This document shows positions 16,853 through 27,491 of a DNA stretch of 64,000 nucleotides, piece by piece. Each line of letters opens with the position of its first letter. The first letter of the stretch is position 1. Origin of the DNA: Cupriavidus basilensis (GTDB lineage Bacteria > Pseudomonadota > Gammaproteobacteria > Burkholderiales > Burkholderiaceae); NCBI RefSeq assembly GCF_000876015.1, contig NZ_BBQM01000019.1, positions 186,001 through 250,000 of the forward strand, read 5' to 3'. A program made the position numbers and the translations under genes. Under the pieces are notes generated by a model. That model made no database searches and was not told where the DNA came from. It was given only the letters and a program-made list of their open reading frames with translations.

Positions 16853-17788
16853 ATGACTGCATCGAACAAGGTGGTGGTCCTGGTGGCCCCGACGGGCGGC
16901 ATGGCCTTCAAGTCCCAGAACCCGCACCTGCCCACGCAGCCCGACGAGATCGCGCGGGACGTCCTCGACTGCTACAACGCCGGCGCCAGCGTGGCCGCCA
17001 TCCATGCCCGCCTGCCCGACGACCAGGCCACGTGCAACGCGGACATCTACCGCGACATCAACGAACGGATCCGCGCCGGATGCGACATCGTCATCAACAA
17101 CTCGACCGGCGGCGGCGTCCACGGCGACATGATCCGGCCAATGGCCGGCGGGATGTGGGACACCGTCTGGGAAGAGCGGCTCAAGGGCATGGACGCCGGC
17201 GCGGAGATGTGCACGCTCGACGCGTGCACCTTCGTCGGCAGCTTCGGCGGCAAGGAAATCCTGTTCAACACCTCGCCCTCGCGCTGCCGGACGCTGGCCG
17301 AGGAAATGAAGCGGCGCGGCATCAAGCCCGAGTGGGAGGTCTTCAGCCCCGCGCACATCGTCCAGGATGCGGCGACGCTGATCCGGATGGGACTGGACGA
17401 GCCGCCCTACGTCTTCAACCTGGTGATGAACGCGCATCGCGGCTTCCAGAACGCCATGCCCTACGACCCGAAGACGCTGCAGTTCATGGTCGACCTGCTG
17501 CCGCGGCAGAGCGTCTTCTGCGTCAGCGGCATCGGGCCGTCCCAGTTGCAGGCGGGCATCAACTCGCTGCTGCTCGGCGGCCAGGTGATCCGCGTCGGCC
17601 TGGAAGACAACCTGTACTATCGCCACGCGGAACTGGCTCGCAACGTGGAGCTGGTCGAGCGCACGGTCCGCATTCTCAGGGAAATGGACTACGAGATCGC
17701 CACGCCGGAGGAAGCCCGCCGGATTCTCGGCCTGCCTCGCGGCGACGCACCGGCGCGTCCCGCCTATGCGGGCGGCGGCCCGGCTTGA
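16853..17788 (+). CDS. beta-keto acid cleavage enzyme (BKACE, DUF849)
   Basis: 311 residues. BKACE enzymes cleave a beta-keto acid with acetyl-CoA to acetoacetate and an acyl-CoA, using Zn2+. Visible are VVVLVAPTGGM, PDEIARDVLDCYNAGASVAAIHARLPDD, INNSTGGGV, VFNLVMNAHRG, and VIRVGLEDNLYY, which carries the Glu metal ligand. The usual HLHVRD metal motif reads AAIHARL here, so the first of two His ligands is Ala. A GGAGA site precedes ATG 16853. As the gene after the aminotransferase it would act on that enzyme's beta-keto product. The missing His leaves metal binding and activity open. Confidence 0.85.
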   Translation: MTASNKVVVLVAPTGGMAFKSQNPHLPTQPDEIARDVLDCYNAGASVAAIHARLPDDQATCNADIYRDINERIRAGCDIVINNSTGGGVHGDMIRPMAGGMWDTVWEERLKGMDAGAEMCTLDACTFVGSFGGKEILFNTSPSRCRTLAEEMKRRGIKPEWEVFSPAHIVQDAATLIRMGLDEPPYVFNLVMNAHRGFQNAMPYDPKTLQFMVDLLPRQSVFCVSGIGPSQLQAGINSLLLGGQVIRVGLEDNLYYRHAELARNVELVERTVRILREMDYEIATPEEARRILGLPRGDAPARPAYAGGGPA

Positions 17789-17805
17789 GCCAGGCGGCGG
17801 CGCCC

Positions 17806-18348
17806 TCAGCCGCCGCCCTGCTCCGCCAGGTACTGGTCCTTGAGCTTCACGTAGTTGCCCGCCGTATAGCGGAAGAAACCGCGCTCCTTCTCCGTGAGCG
17901 CTCGCGCCTGCCGCGCCGGGCTGCCGACGTACAGATGGCCGCCCTCGAGCACCTTGCCCGGCGGCACCAGGCTGCCGGCGCCGAGGATCACTTCGTCGCC
18001 GATCACCGCGCCGTCCATGACGATGGCGCCCATGCCGATCAGAATGCGGCTGCCGACCGTGCAGCCATGCAGCAGCGCCTTGTGGCCGATGGTCACGTCG
18101 TCGCCGATGGTCAGCGGGAAGCCGTCGGGATTGAACGGCCCCGCGTGCGTGATGTGCAGCACGCTGCCGTCCTGCACGCTGGTGCGCGCGCCGATGCGGA
18201 TGCGGTGCATGTCGCCGCGGATCGTCACCATCGGCCAGACGGAACTATCGGCGCCGATCTCGATGTCGCCGATCAGCACGGCGCTGGCATCGACGAACAC
18301 TCGGTCGCCGAGCCGGGGGGCATTGCCCTGGAAACTGCGGATGCTCAC
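17806..18348 (-). CDS. gamma-carbonic anhydrase family protein
   Basis: 180 residues forming a left-handed beta-helix of hexapeptide repeats (FVDASAVLIGDIEIGADSSVWPMVTIRGD onward). The three zinc His positions of the Cam/YrdA group are present: one in QDGSVLHITHAG and two in TIGHKALLHGCTVG. The C-terminal helix (ARALTEKERGFFRYTAGNYVKLKDQYL) matches YrdA-type proteins. The start is a GTG at 18348 with AGGA upstream; no in-frame ATG fits. Many YrdA-type members show weak or no CO2 hydration, so the activity is uncertain. It is convergent with the BKACE gene. Confidence 0.88.
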   Translation of the reverse strand: MSIRSFQGNAPRLGDRVFVDASAVLIGDIEIGADSSVWPMVTIRGDMHRIRIGARTSVQDGSVLHITHAGPFNPDGFPLTIGDDVTIGHKALLHGCTVGSRILIGMGAIVMDGAVIGDEVILGAGSLVPPGKVLEGGHLYVGSPARQARALTEKERGFFRYTAGNYVKLKDQYLAEQGGG

Positions 18349-18422
18349 GTTGGAATCCTGAAAACGCGGAAAAAAGGATTGCTCTAAAGAAAAGGAATCG
18401 CCAAGGAAAAGAAAGTGCAAGC

Positions 18423-21677
<3,255 letters not shown>

Positions 21678-21896
21678 GGCGCTCCAATGCGGCAACCGAT
21701 CGGGGCCCCTCGCTCGGCCCCGGGCGCAGGCATCGGGCCGCCGGTCGTCGCGGCGCCGGCCGGATCGACACGGCAGGCGCGGGGAAAGCGCGGCCTCCGG
21801 GGGCCGCAGGTGGAAATACTATAGCCGAAGCGGCGCGCGCGGCGCATCCGGGACATCGGGCACCGCCCCGCGGCGGCGGATGGAGGTGCGATGCGC

Positions 21897-21924
21897 AAAA
21901 AAAAACCCCGGGCCAGGGCCCGGG
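21897..21924 (-). terminator. rho-independent terminator, minus strand
   Basis: On the minus strand a 7-bp stem CCCGGGC/GCCCGGG with a 4-nt loop is followed by one G and nine T. It lies ~220 bp upstream of the hybrid kinase start, with no minus-strand gene immediately before it. See the promoter at 21933-21962. Confidence 0.7.
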
Positions 21925-21932
21925 CGGCGCGG

Positions 21933-21962
21933 ATTCTACCAGCGCCGTTCCGGCAACGGCAA
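21933..21962 (-). promoter_or_regulatory. candidate minus-strand promoter feeding directly into terminator
   Basis: On the minus strand TTGCCG (21957-21962), 18 bp, then TAGAAT (21933-21938). Predicted transcription start (~21926) falls at the base of the terminator hairpin. The rest of the 21678-22280 gap is very GC-rich and shows no gene. Confidence 0.4.
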
Positions 21963-22123
21963 TAGCGCCGCGCGCGCATGTTGCCGAATCCCGACGCGGG
22001 CGCGCGCGGCGCCCGGCAAGGGCCAGCGCCCGCGCGCGCGGGCGCGGCGCCTTGCCCGGCGGCGCCTGGCGGGCCGCGCGGCGGCATCCCGCCACGGCGC
22101 CGCGCCCGCCGCCCGCCATGCTA

Positions 22124-22164
22124 TTGACTATGGTCAAGCGGCATGCCGGCGTGCTGCCTATAGT
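22124..22164 (+). promoter_or_regulatory. FNR-box promoter for the DUF883 gene
   Basis: Perfect dyad TTGAC-TATG-GTCAA (22124-22137), 21-bp gap, -10 TATAGT (22159-22164). The box centre sits about 41.5 bp before the expected start, the class II FNR/CRP geometry. Confidence 0.75.
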
Positions 22165-22280
22165 GGCTGGCGCGCGCCTGCGGGCCGCGCGTTCCCGGCC
22201 CGCGCGTTTCCATCCCGCGATCCCCACCCGAGCCCTGTTCCAGTTTGTCCCAACCTGTCCCAACCTGCCGGCAGAACACC

Positions 22281-22619
22281 ATGACCGACGACTTCCGCTC
22301 CGAGCTGTCCGCGCACCGCACCACGCTGACGCGCGACATCGAGACCCTGCTGGCCGACCTGCACGCCCTGCTGCGCGAGGCGACCACCGACGCCGGCGGG
22401 CAGGCCGGCCCGGCCCGCGGGCAGTTCCGGGCGCGGCTCGACGCCCTGCAACTGCGCCTGCGGGAACTGGAGACGCAGGCGCGCGGACAGGTCCGGCACG
22501 GCATGGAGGCCGGCGACGCATTCGTGCACGAGCACCCGTGGCGCGTGCTCGGCGCGGCCGCGGCCTTTGCCGCCGCCTGCGGCGCGCTGTGCGCGCTGGC
22601 GCTCGACCGGCGCGGCTGA
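22281..22619 (+). CDS. DUF883 (ElaB/YqjD-like) inner-membrane anchored protein
   Basis: 112 residues. The N-terminal two-thirds is a charged helix (TLTRDIETLLADLHALLREA, ARLDALQLRLRELETQARGQ) likely to form a coiled coil. The C-terminal helix (VLGAAAAFAAACGALCALAL) follows the HEHPWRVLGAA motif typical of ElaB/YqjD/DUF883. E. coli relatives bind ribosomes and the inner membrane in stationary phase. The start ATG 22281 lacks a strong ribosome site. An FNR-type promoter lies 110 bp upstream, so expression at low oxygen is expected. Confidence 0.8.
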   Translation: MTDDFRSELSAHRTTLTRDIETLLADLHALLREATTDAGGQAGPARGQFRARLDALQLRLRELETQARGQVRHGMEAGDAFVHEHPWRVLGAAAAFAAACGALCALALDRRG

Positions 22620-22677
22620 TCCCCGGCGCCGGTTCTCAGCACCGGGGATCAGCACCGATTCTCAGCGCCGGGGATCA
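22617..22677. repeat. tandem/inverted repeat spanning two converging stop codons
   Basis: TGATCCCCGG at 22617-22626 is answered by CCGGGGATCA at 22642-22651 and again at 22668-22677. The intervening unit TTCTCAGC(A/G)CCGGGGATCAGC occurs twice. The stop codons of the DUF883 gene (plus) and the MgtC-like gene (minus) are both the TGA of these arms. It may act as a bidirectional terminator, although T-tracts are absent. Confidence 0.6.
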
Positions 22678-23943
22678 GCGCCAGGCGTCCAGCGCGAGCG
22701 CGACGCTCCAGGTCGACGCGGCGGCCAGCACCAGCCCCGCCGCGACGCGCCAGGCGAAGGCGCCGCCGCCGGCCGCCGCCGCCACGATCTTGGTCAGGGT
22801 ATTGGCGGAAAACGCCGCCAGCACGGGCCAGACCGCGTCCGCGGCCGACACGCGCCCGGCCGCCACCTGCGCGGCGACCGAGACCGTCGCCGCGTGCGCG
22901 TCGGCAAACCCGCCGACCGCGGCGACGCCGAGCAGCACCCCGGTCCCCGGCCACGCGCGCACGGCGGCGTTGACCAGCATCAGCAGCGCCATCAGCGCCA
23001 CGAACCCCACCGCCACCCGCCAGTCCATGCGCTGGCCGGCCGCCTGCGCGCCCGCGCGCGCATCGTCGCGCCCGGTCTTCCGGCACACCGCCCGCCATAG
23101 CCAGAAGCCGGCGCAGGCCGCCATCACGGCGAGCCCGGCCGCCAGCGGCAGCGCCAGCATCCGCAGGGCGGCCGCGCTGGTGGCGGCCAGCAGAAGCAGC
23201 ATCTGCACGAAGGTGGCGACGCTGGACAGCAGGGCCGCCGCCACGGCCGCATCACGCACGCCGGGCGTGCCCGGGGCCTTGCGCACCAGCGCGGCCATCG
23301 AGGCCACCGTCGCCACGCTCGAGACGAAGCCGCCGAACAGGCCGGTCAGCGGCAGCCCCGCCTTCTCCCCGAACACGCGCGTGGCGATGTGCCCGGCCGC
23401 GCCCATCATCATGACCAGCACCGCCACCAGCCAGAGCGTGCGCGGGTTCCAGGCGTCGAGCGGCCCCATGTAGCGGTCCGGCAGCAGCGGCCAGATCACC
23501 AGCGCGGCCACCGCCAGCGTCAGCGCGTCGTTGACCTCCTGGCGCGTGAGCGCGCTGCGCACCAGCCGGTGCAGGGTGGCCTTGCCGTGCAGCAGGCTCA
23601 CCAGCACCGCGGCGAGGCCGGCGGCCAGGCCGGGATGCGTGATGGCGAGCGCACCGAGCAGCACCGTGCACAGCATCGCGAACTCGGTGGTCAGGCCCGG
23701 GTCTGCCGCCGCGGTGTGCCGGTAGCCCACCGCGGCGAGGCCGGCCGCGCCGAGCAGCACCGCCGGCAGCAGCCCGGCCTGCGGCAGGAAGGCGCCCAGC
23801 GCGCCGCACAGGCTGGCGATGGCGAAGGTGCGCAGGCCGGCGGCGGCCTCGGCGCCGTCCGCCGCCTGGCTGCGCTCGCGCTCGAGCCCGAAACCCAGCC
23901 CGATGCCGAGCGCAACGCAAAAAGAGACGACGGTCTGGTTCAT
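22675..23943 (-). CDS. MgtC/DUF4010 membrane protein
   Basis: 422 residues, about 12 predicted membrane helices. The N-terminal ~140 residues match the MgtC/SapB group (VALGIGLGFGLERERSQ, GLRTFAIASLCGALGAFL), and residues ~180-400 match DUF4010 (LFGGFVSSVATVASMAAL, GVAAVGGFADAHAATVSVA, FSANTLTKIVAAAAGG). MgtC-type proteins affect magnesium homeostasis or ATP synthase; the transported species here is unknown. ATG 23943 has AGAGGA upstream; the frame extends to 24003 without support. A weak FNR-type box lies ~100 bp before the start. Confidence 0.85.
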   Translation of the reverse strand: MNQTVVSFCVALGIGLGFGLERERSQAADGAEAAAGLRTFAIASLCGALGAFLPQAGLLPAVLLGAAGLAAVGYRHTAAADPGLTTEFAMLCTVLLGALAITHPGLAAGLAAVLVSLLHGKATLHRLVRSALTRQEVNDALTLAVAALVIWPLLPDRYMGPLDAWNPRTLWLVAVLVMMMGAAGHIATRVFGEKAGLPLTGLFGGFVSSVATVASMAALVRKAPGTPGVRDAAVAAALLSSVATFVQMLLLLAATSAAALRMLALPLAAGLAVMAACAGFWLWRAVCRKTGRDDARAGAQAAGQRMDWRVAVGFVALMALLMLVNAAVRAWPGTGVLLGVAAVGGFADAHAATVSVAAQVAAGRVSAADAVWPVLAAFSANTLTKIVAAAAGGGAFAWRVAAGLVLAAASTWSVALALDAWR

Positions 23944-24011
23944 GCCGGGTTCCTCTGGCCGGGGGCGGGCGCAATGCCAGCGCGATTGTGGAAGATTGCG
24001 CAATGGCAGTC

Positions 24012-24052
24012 AGTGTGGGCCGTGCGCGCACATTTTGCCTGATGCACCTCAA
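24012..24052 (-). promoter_or_regulatory. weak FNR-box promoter for MgtC-like gene
   Basis: Minus strand: TTGAG-GTGC-ATCAG (24039-24052; two mismatches to TTGAT-N4-ATCAA), then 21 bp, then CACACT (24012-24017; 3/6 to TATAAT). The spacing equals that of the stronger sites nearby, which is the main support. Confidence 0.45.
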
Positions 24053-24122
24053 CCTATGTGGCCGCCGCGGGGTGCCGCGGGGTGCCGCCGGACGCCGCTT
24101 CGGCGCGCGCCCGCGCCGAAGC

Positions 24123-24163
24123 TTGATGCGTGTCAACCAGCGCGCTCGGCGCTCTCCTAGAAT
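24123..24163 (+). promoter_or_regulatory. FNR-box promoter for the phasin-phaB-phaC operon
   Basis: TTGAT-GCGT-GTCAA (24123-24136), 21-bp gap, -10 TAGAAT (24158-24163). Strong match in both sequence and class II spacing; the leader to the phasin ATG is ~170 nt. Confidence 0.75.
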
Positions 24164-24341
24164 CAACTGACGGGCCAGCGCCCGCCCGGCATCAATGGCG
24201 GGCGTTGCGCCCGCCGCTTCCGACGGAGACAAGCCCCGGACACCTCGCCGCGCTCCACCACGGCCCGTCCGGTCCCTGCCCCCGCTTCCCGCCAGGCATT
24301 GCCGCGGCCCCCGCGGCGCGCGCAAACCAAGGAGATTCATC

Positions 24342-24848
24342 ATGGCAGAACCGACCAGCATCCCGACCGACCTCCTGACCTTCCCCTGCGAAACGGGCCT
24401 GCGGACGCTGACGCTGCTGCAGGAAAGCCGCGCACGCCTGCTCGAGGCCCAGCTCGAGGCGGTGCGCAAGGACATCAAGACTTCGCGGGAAATCGGCGAG
24501 CAGCTCGTCCACGCGGGCGACTTCGGCGCGCTGGCCGCGCTGCCGGCCGCCCTGTTCCGCAGCCAGGCCGAGCACTACGCCACGCTGATGCAGGCGTGGA
24601 TGCGGCTCGCCATCCACGACCAGAACGCCGTGCTCGAGCAACTGCGGGAAACCGGCGAGTCCTGGCAGCGCTGCCAGACCTCGCTGTGGCAGCACGCCGC
24701 CAACCCCGCCGCGCTGGCCGCGCCGGTGAAGGACCTGTTCGAGAAACTGAGCCAGCCCACCTCGTGGATGCCGAGCGCCACGGAACCCGCCGCCACCACC
24801 GCCGCCACGGCCGGCGGCAAGTCGAGGAGCGTCGTTCATGCCGGCTAA
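24342..24848 (+). CDS. phasin (PHA granule-associated protein)
   Basis: 168 residues, mostly amphipathic helix. The phasin pattern appears in GLRTLTLLQESRARLLEAQLEAVRKDIK, FGALAALPAALFRSQAEHYATLMQAW and VLEQLRETGESWQRCQTSL, followed by an Ala/Thr-rich C-terminus. Phasins coat polyhydroxyalkanoate granules and affect their size and number. AAGGAGA precedes ATG 24342. Its end overlaps the phaB start by 11 nt, giving a tight phasin-phaB-phaC operon behind an FNR-type promoter. Confidence 0.82.
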   Translation: MAEPTSIPTDLLTFPCETGLRTLTLLQESRARLLEAQLEAVRKDIKTSREIGEQLVHAGDFGALAALPAALFRSQAEHYATLMQAWMRLAIHDQNAVLEQLRETGESWQRCQTSLWQHAANPAALAAPVKDLFEKLSQPTSWMPSATEPAATTAATAGGKSRSVVHAG

Positions 24849-25584
24849 CCGCACCGCGCTCGTCACCGGCGGCATGGGCGGCCTCGGCGAAGCGATCGCG
24901 ATCCGCCTGCACGACGCCGGCCACCGGGTCGCCGTCACCCACTCCCTGGGCAACGACCACGTGCAGGCCTGGCTCGGGCACCAGCGCGAGGCCGGGCGCG
25001 AGTTCAGCGCGTTCGCCGTCGACGTGGCCGATTTCGACGCCTGCCAGCGCTGCGCCGCCGAAGTGCTGGCGCAACTCGGCCAGGTCGACATCCTGATCAA
25101 CAACGCCGGCATCACGCGCGACATGACCTTCCGGCGCATGGGCAAGGCCGACTGGGACGCCGTGCTCAGGACCGACCTCGACTCGATCTTCAACATGACC
25201 AAGCCGCTGTGCGAAGGCATGGTCGGCCGGGGCTGGGGGCGCATCGTCAACATCGCCTCGGTCAACGGCTCCAAGGGCGCCTTCGGCCAGACCAACTACG
25301 CGACCGCCAAGGCCGGCATCCACGGCTTCAGCAAGTCGCTGGCGCTGGAGCTGGCCACCAAGGGCGTCACCGTCAACACGGTCTCGCCCGGCTACCTGGC
25401 CACGCACATGGTCACCGACATTCCCGCCGACATCCTCCAGACCCGCATCCTGCCGCAGATCCCGCTGGGCCGGCTGGGCCGGCCCGACGAAGTGGGCGCG
25501 CTGATCGCGTTCCTGTGCTCGGACGATGCGGCCTTCATCACCGGCGCCAACATCGCCATCAACGGTGGGCAGCACATGCAATGA
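24838..25584 (+). CDS. phaB: acetoacetyl-CoA reductase
   Basis: 248-residue short-chain dehydrogenase. NADPH site VTGGMGGLGEAIA at residues 9-21, INNAGITRDMTFRRM near 87, catalytic Ser/Tyr/Lys in NIASVNGSKGAFGQTNYATAKAG (Tyr ~155, Lys ~159), and the PhaB-like VNTVSPGYLATHMV. The FGQTNYATAKAG stretch is typical of PhaB/FabG-type acetoacetyl-CoA reductases, which make (R)-3-hydroxybutyryl-CoA for PHB. Context (phasin, phaC) favours PhaB over FabG. It overlaps phasin by 11 nt and phaC by 4 nt (ATGA). No beta-ketothiolase gene is in the window. Confidence 0.92.
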   Translation: MPANRTALVTGGMGGLGEAIAIRLHDAGHRVAVTHSLGNDHVQAWLGHQREAGREFSAFAVDVADFDACQRCAAEVLAQLGQVDILINNAGITRDMTFRRMGKADWDAVLRTDLDSIFNMTKPLCEGMVGRGWGRIVNIASVNGSKGAFGQTNYATAKAGIHGFSKSLALELATKGVTVNTVSPGYLATHMVTDIPADILQTRILPQIPLGRLGRPDEVGALIAFLCSDDAAFITGANIAINGGQHMQ

Positions 25585-27368
25585 ACGCACCGACCACAAA
25601 CAAGGAACTCGCGGCCGCCGAGGCCGGATGCGGCTGCGAGCCGGTCCCGGCCGGCCCGCACGAACTGCTCGACGAACAGGTCCGCTCCATGCTGGCCGGG
25701 GCCACGCAAGGCCTGTCGCTGGCCTCGTTCTGGCTGGCCGGCATGGACTGGGCCCTGCACACGGCGACCTCGCCCGGCAAGGTCAGCGCCGCGGTGGGCC
25801 AGTGGCTGGCCGGCGCCGTCGCCGCCGGCGGCTGCGTGCTGCCCGGCACCGAACCGGCGCCGCCGGCGACGCCCGACCAGCGCTTCGCCGACCCGGCCTG
25901 GTCGCAATGGCCCTATCGCTTCTGGCGCGATGCCTTCTGCAACAACGAGGCGTTGTGGGAGTCGCTGACGCACGGCCAGAGCGGCGTGTCGCACCACCAT
26001 GAGCGGCTGGTGTCGTTCTGCGCCCGGCAGGTGCTCGACACCTGCTCGCCCGGCAACGCCTGGTGGCTCAACCCGGTGGTGCTGCAGGCCACCGCCGCCA
26101 GCGCCGGCGGCAATTTCGCCAACGGCGCGCGCAACTGGCTCGAAGACCTGCAGGACGTGGTGGCCGACCTCACCCACGAGCCCGCATTGCGCCGCCCGCC
26201 CGCCTTCAAGGTGGGCGAGGACGTGGCCATCACGCCGGGCAAGGTGGTGTTCCGCAATGCGCTGATCGAGCTGATCCAGTACGCGCCGGCCGGCGACGAG
26301 GTATGGCGCGAGCCGGTGCTGATCGTGCCGTCGTGGATCATGAAGTACTACATCCTGGACCTGCAGCCGCACGACTCGATGGTGCGCTACCTGGTCGAGC
26401 AGGGCCACACGGTCTTCATGATCTCGTGGAAGAACCCGGGCGCCGAGGCGCGCGACACCAGCCTCGACGACTACCTGCGGCTGGGCATACAGGCCGCCCT
26501 GCGCGTGGTGCAGGAACGCTGCCCCGATACCCACGTCCACGCCGCCGGCTATTGCCTGGGCGGCACGCTGCTGTCGATCTGCGCCGCGGCGCTCAGCCGC
26601 GACAACGACGGCGATGGCGACGGCGACGGCACGCCGCTGCAGAGCCTGACCCTGTTCGCCAGCGAGACCGACTTCACCGAGCCGGGCGAGCTCGGCCTGT
26701 TCATCGACAGCAGCGCGCTGGCGACGCTCGACGCCACCATGCGCCGGCAAGGCTACCTCGACGGTCCGCAGATGGCCGCCGCGTTCCAGATGCTGCAGTC
26801 GCGCGACCTGATCTGGTCGCGCATGATGAGCGAGTACCTGCTCGGCAAGCGGCTGCGCCCGAACGACCTGGTGTCGTGGAACCGCGACCTCACGCGCCTG
26901 CCCTACCGCATGCATTCGGAATGCCTGCACAAGCTGTTCCTCACCAACGACCTGGCCGAGGGCCGCTACTGCGTGGACGGCCGCCCGGTGGCGCTGGCCG
27001 ACCTCGGCATGCCGATCTTCGCGGTGGGCACCGAGCACGACCACGTCTCGCCGTGGCGCTCGGTCTACAAGCTGCACCTGCTGACGTCGACCACGCTGAC
27101 CTTCCTGCTGACCTCGGGCGGGCACAACGCCGGCATCGTGTCCGAGCCGGGCCATCCGCGCCGGCGCTTCCGCGTGTCCACGCGCGACGCGCTGGCGCCC
27201 TACGCCAGCCCCGAGCATTTCCTCGCCAACGCCACCCACCACGACGGCTCGTGGTGGCCGTGCTGGCAGGCGTGGCTGGCGTCGCACTCCACCGGCCGCG
27301 TGGCGGCGCGCGACCCCGCGCCCGGCGCGCTCGCCGATGCGCCGGGCAGCTACGTGCTGGAGGACTAG
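25581..27368 (+). CDS. phaC: class I poly(3-hydroxyalkanoate) synthase
   Basis: 595 residues, normal for class I PhaC. N-terminal PhaC domain (FADPAWSQWPYRFWRDAF near residue 95), then the alpha/beta core with the lipase-like box GYCLGG (Cys ~325), acid in GTEHDHVSPW (~486) and His in SGGHNAGIVSEPG (~514). It polymerises 3-hydroxyacyl-CoA on granules. Odd points: a Cys-rich, Gly-poor N-terminus and an acidic Asp-Gly run (DNDGDGDGDGTP) just after the nucleophile elbow. It differs from a typical PhaC1 in these loops, so it may be a secondary synthase for microaerobic use; a second phaC elsewhere is expected but not visible here. Confidence 0.93.
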   Translation: MNAPTTNKELAAAEAGCGCEPVPAGPHELLDEQVRSMLAGATQGLSLASFWLAGMDWALHTATSPGKVSAAVGQWLAGAVAAGGCVLPGTEPAPPATPDQRFADPAWSQWPYRFWRDAFCNNEALWESLTHGQSGVSHHHERLVSFCARQVLDTCSPGNAWWLNPVVLQATAASAGGNFANGARNWLEDLQDVVADLTHEPALRRPPAFKVGEDVAITPGKVVFRNALIELIQYAPAGDEVWREPVLIVPSWIMKYYILDLQPHDSMVRYLVEQGHTVFMISWKNPGAEARDTSLDDYLRLGIQAALRVVQERCPDTHVHAAGYCLGGTLLSICAAALSRDNDGDGDGDGTPLQSLTLFASETDFTEPGELGLFIDSSALATLDATMRRQGYLDGPQMAAAFQMLQSRDLIWSRMMSEYLLGKRLRPNDLVSWNRDLTRLPYRMHSECLHKLFLTNDLAEGRYCVDGRPVALADLGMPIFAVGTEHDHVSPWRSVYKLHLLTSTTLTFLLTSGGHNAGIVSEPGHPRRRFRVSTRDALAPYASPEHFLANATHHDGSWWPCWQAWLASHSTGRVAARDPAPGALADAPGSYVLED

Positions 27369-27394
27369 CGGCAGACTGGAAGGCTGGAGACCGG

Positions 27395-27447
27395 AACGCC
27401 GCGCGGCGCCGGCCCGGGCAATGCCCGGCCGGCGCCGCGCGGCGTTT
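27395..27447. terminator. long bidirectional terminator hairpin
   Basis: A ~24-bp stem (AACGCCGCGCGGCGCC... paired with its complement, one bulged base) ends in TTTT on the plus strand and begins with AA. It lies between phaC and the convergent metallo-beta-lactamase gene. Confidence 0.75.
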
Positions 27448-27491
27448 TGCGTTCAGTCCGGCGAGAAAAGCGAGCAGGTCAATTGAGCAGG

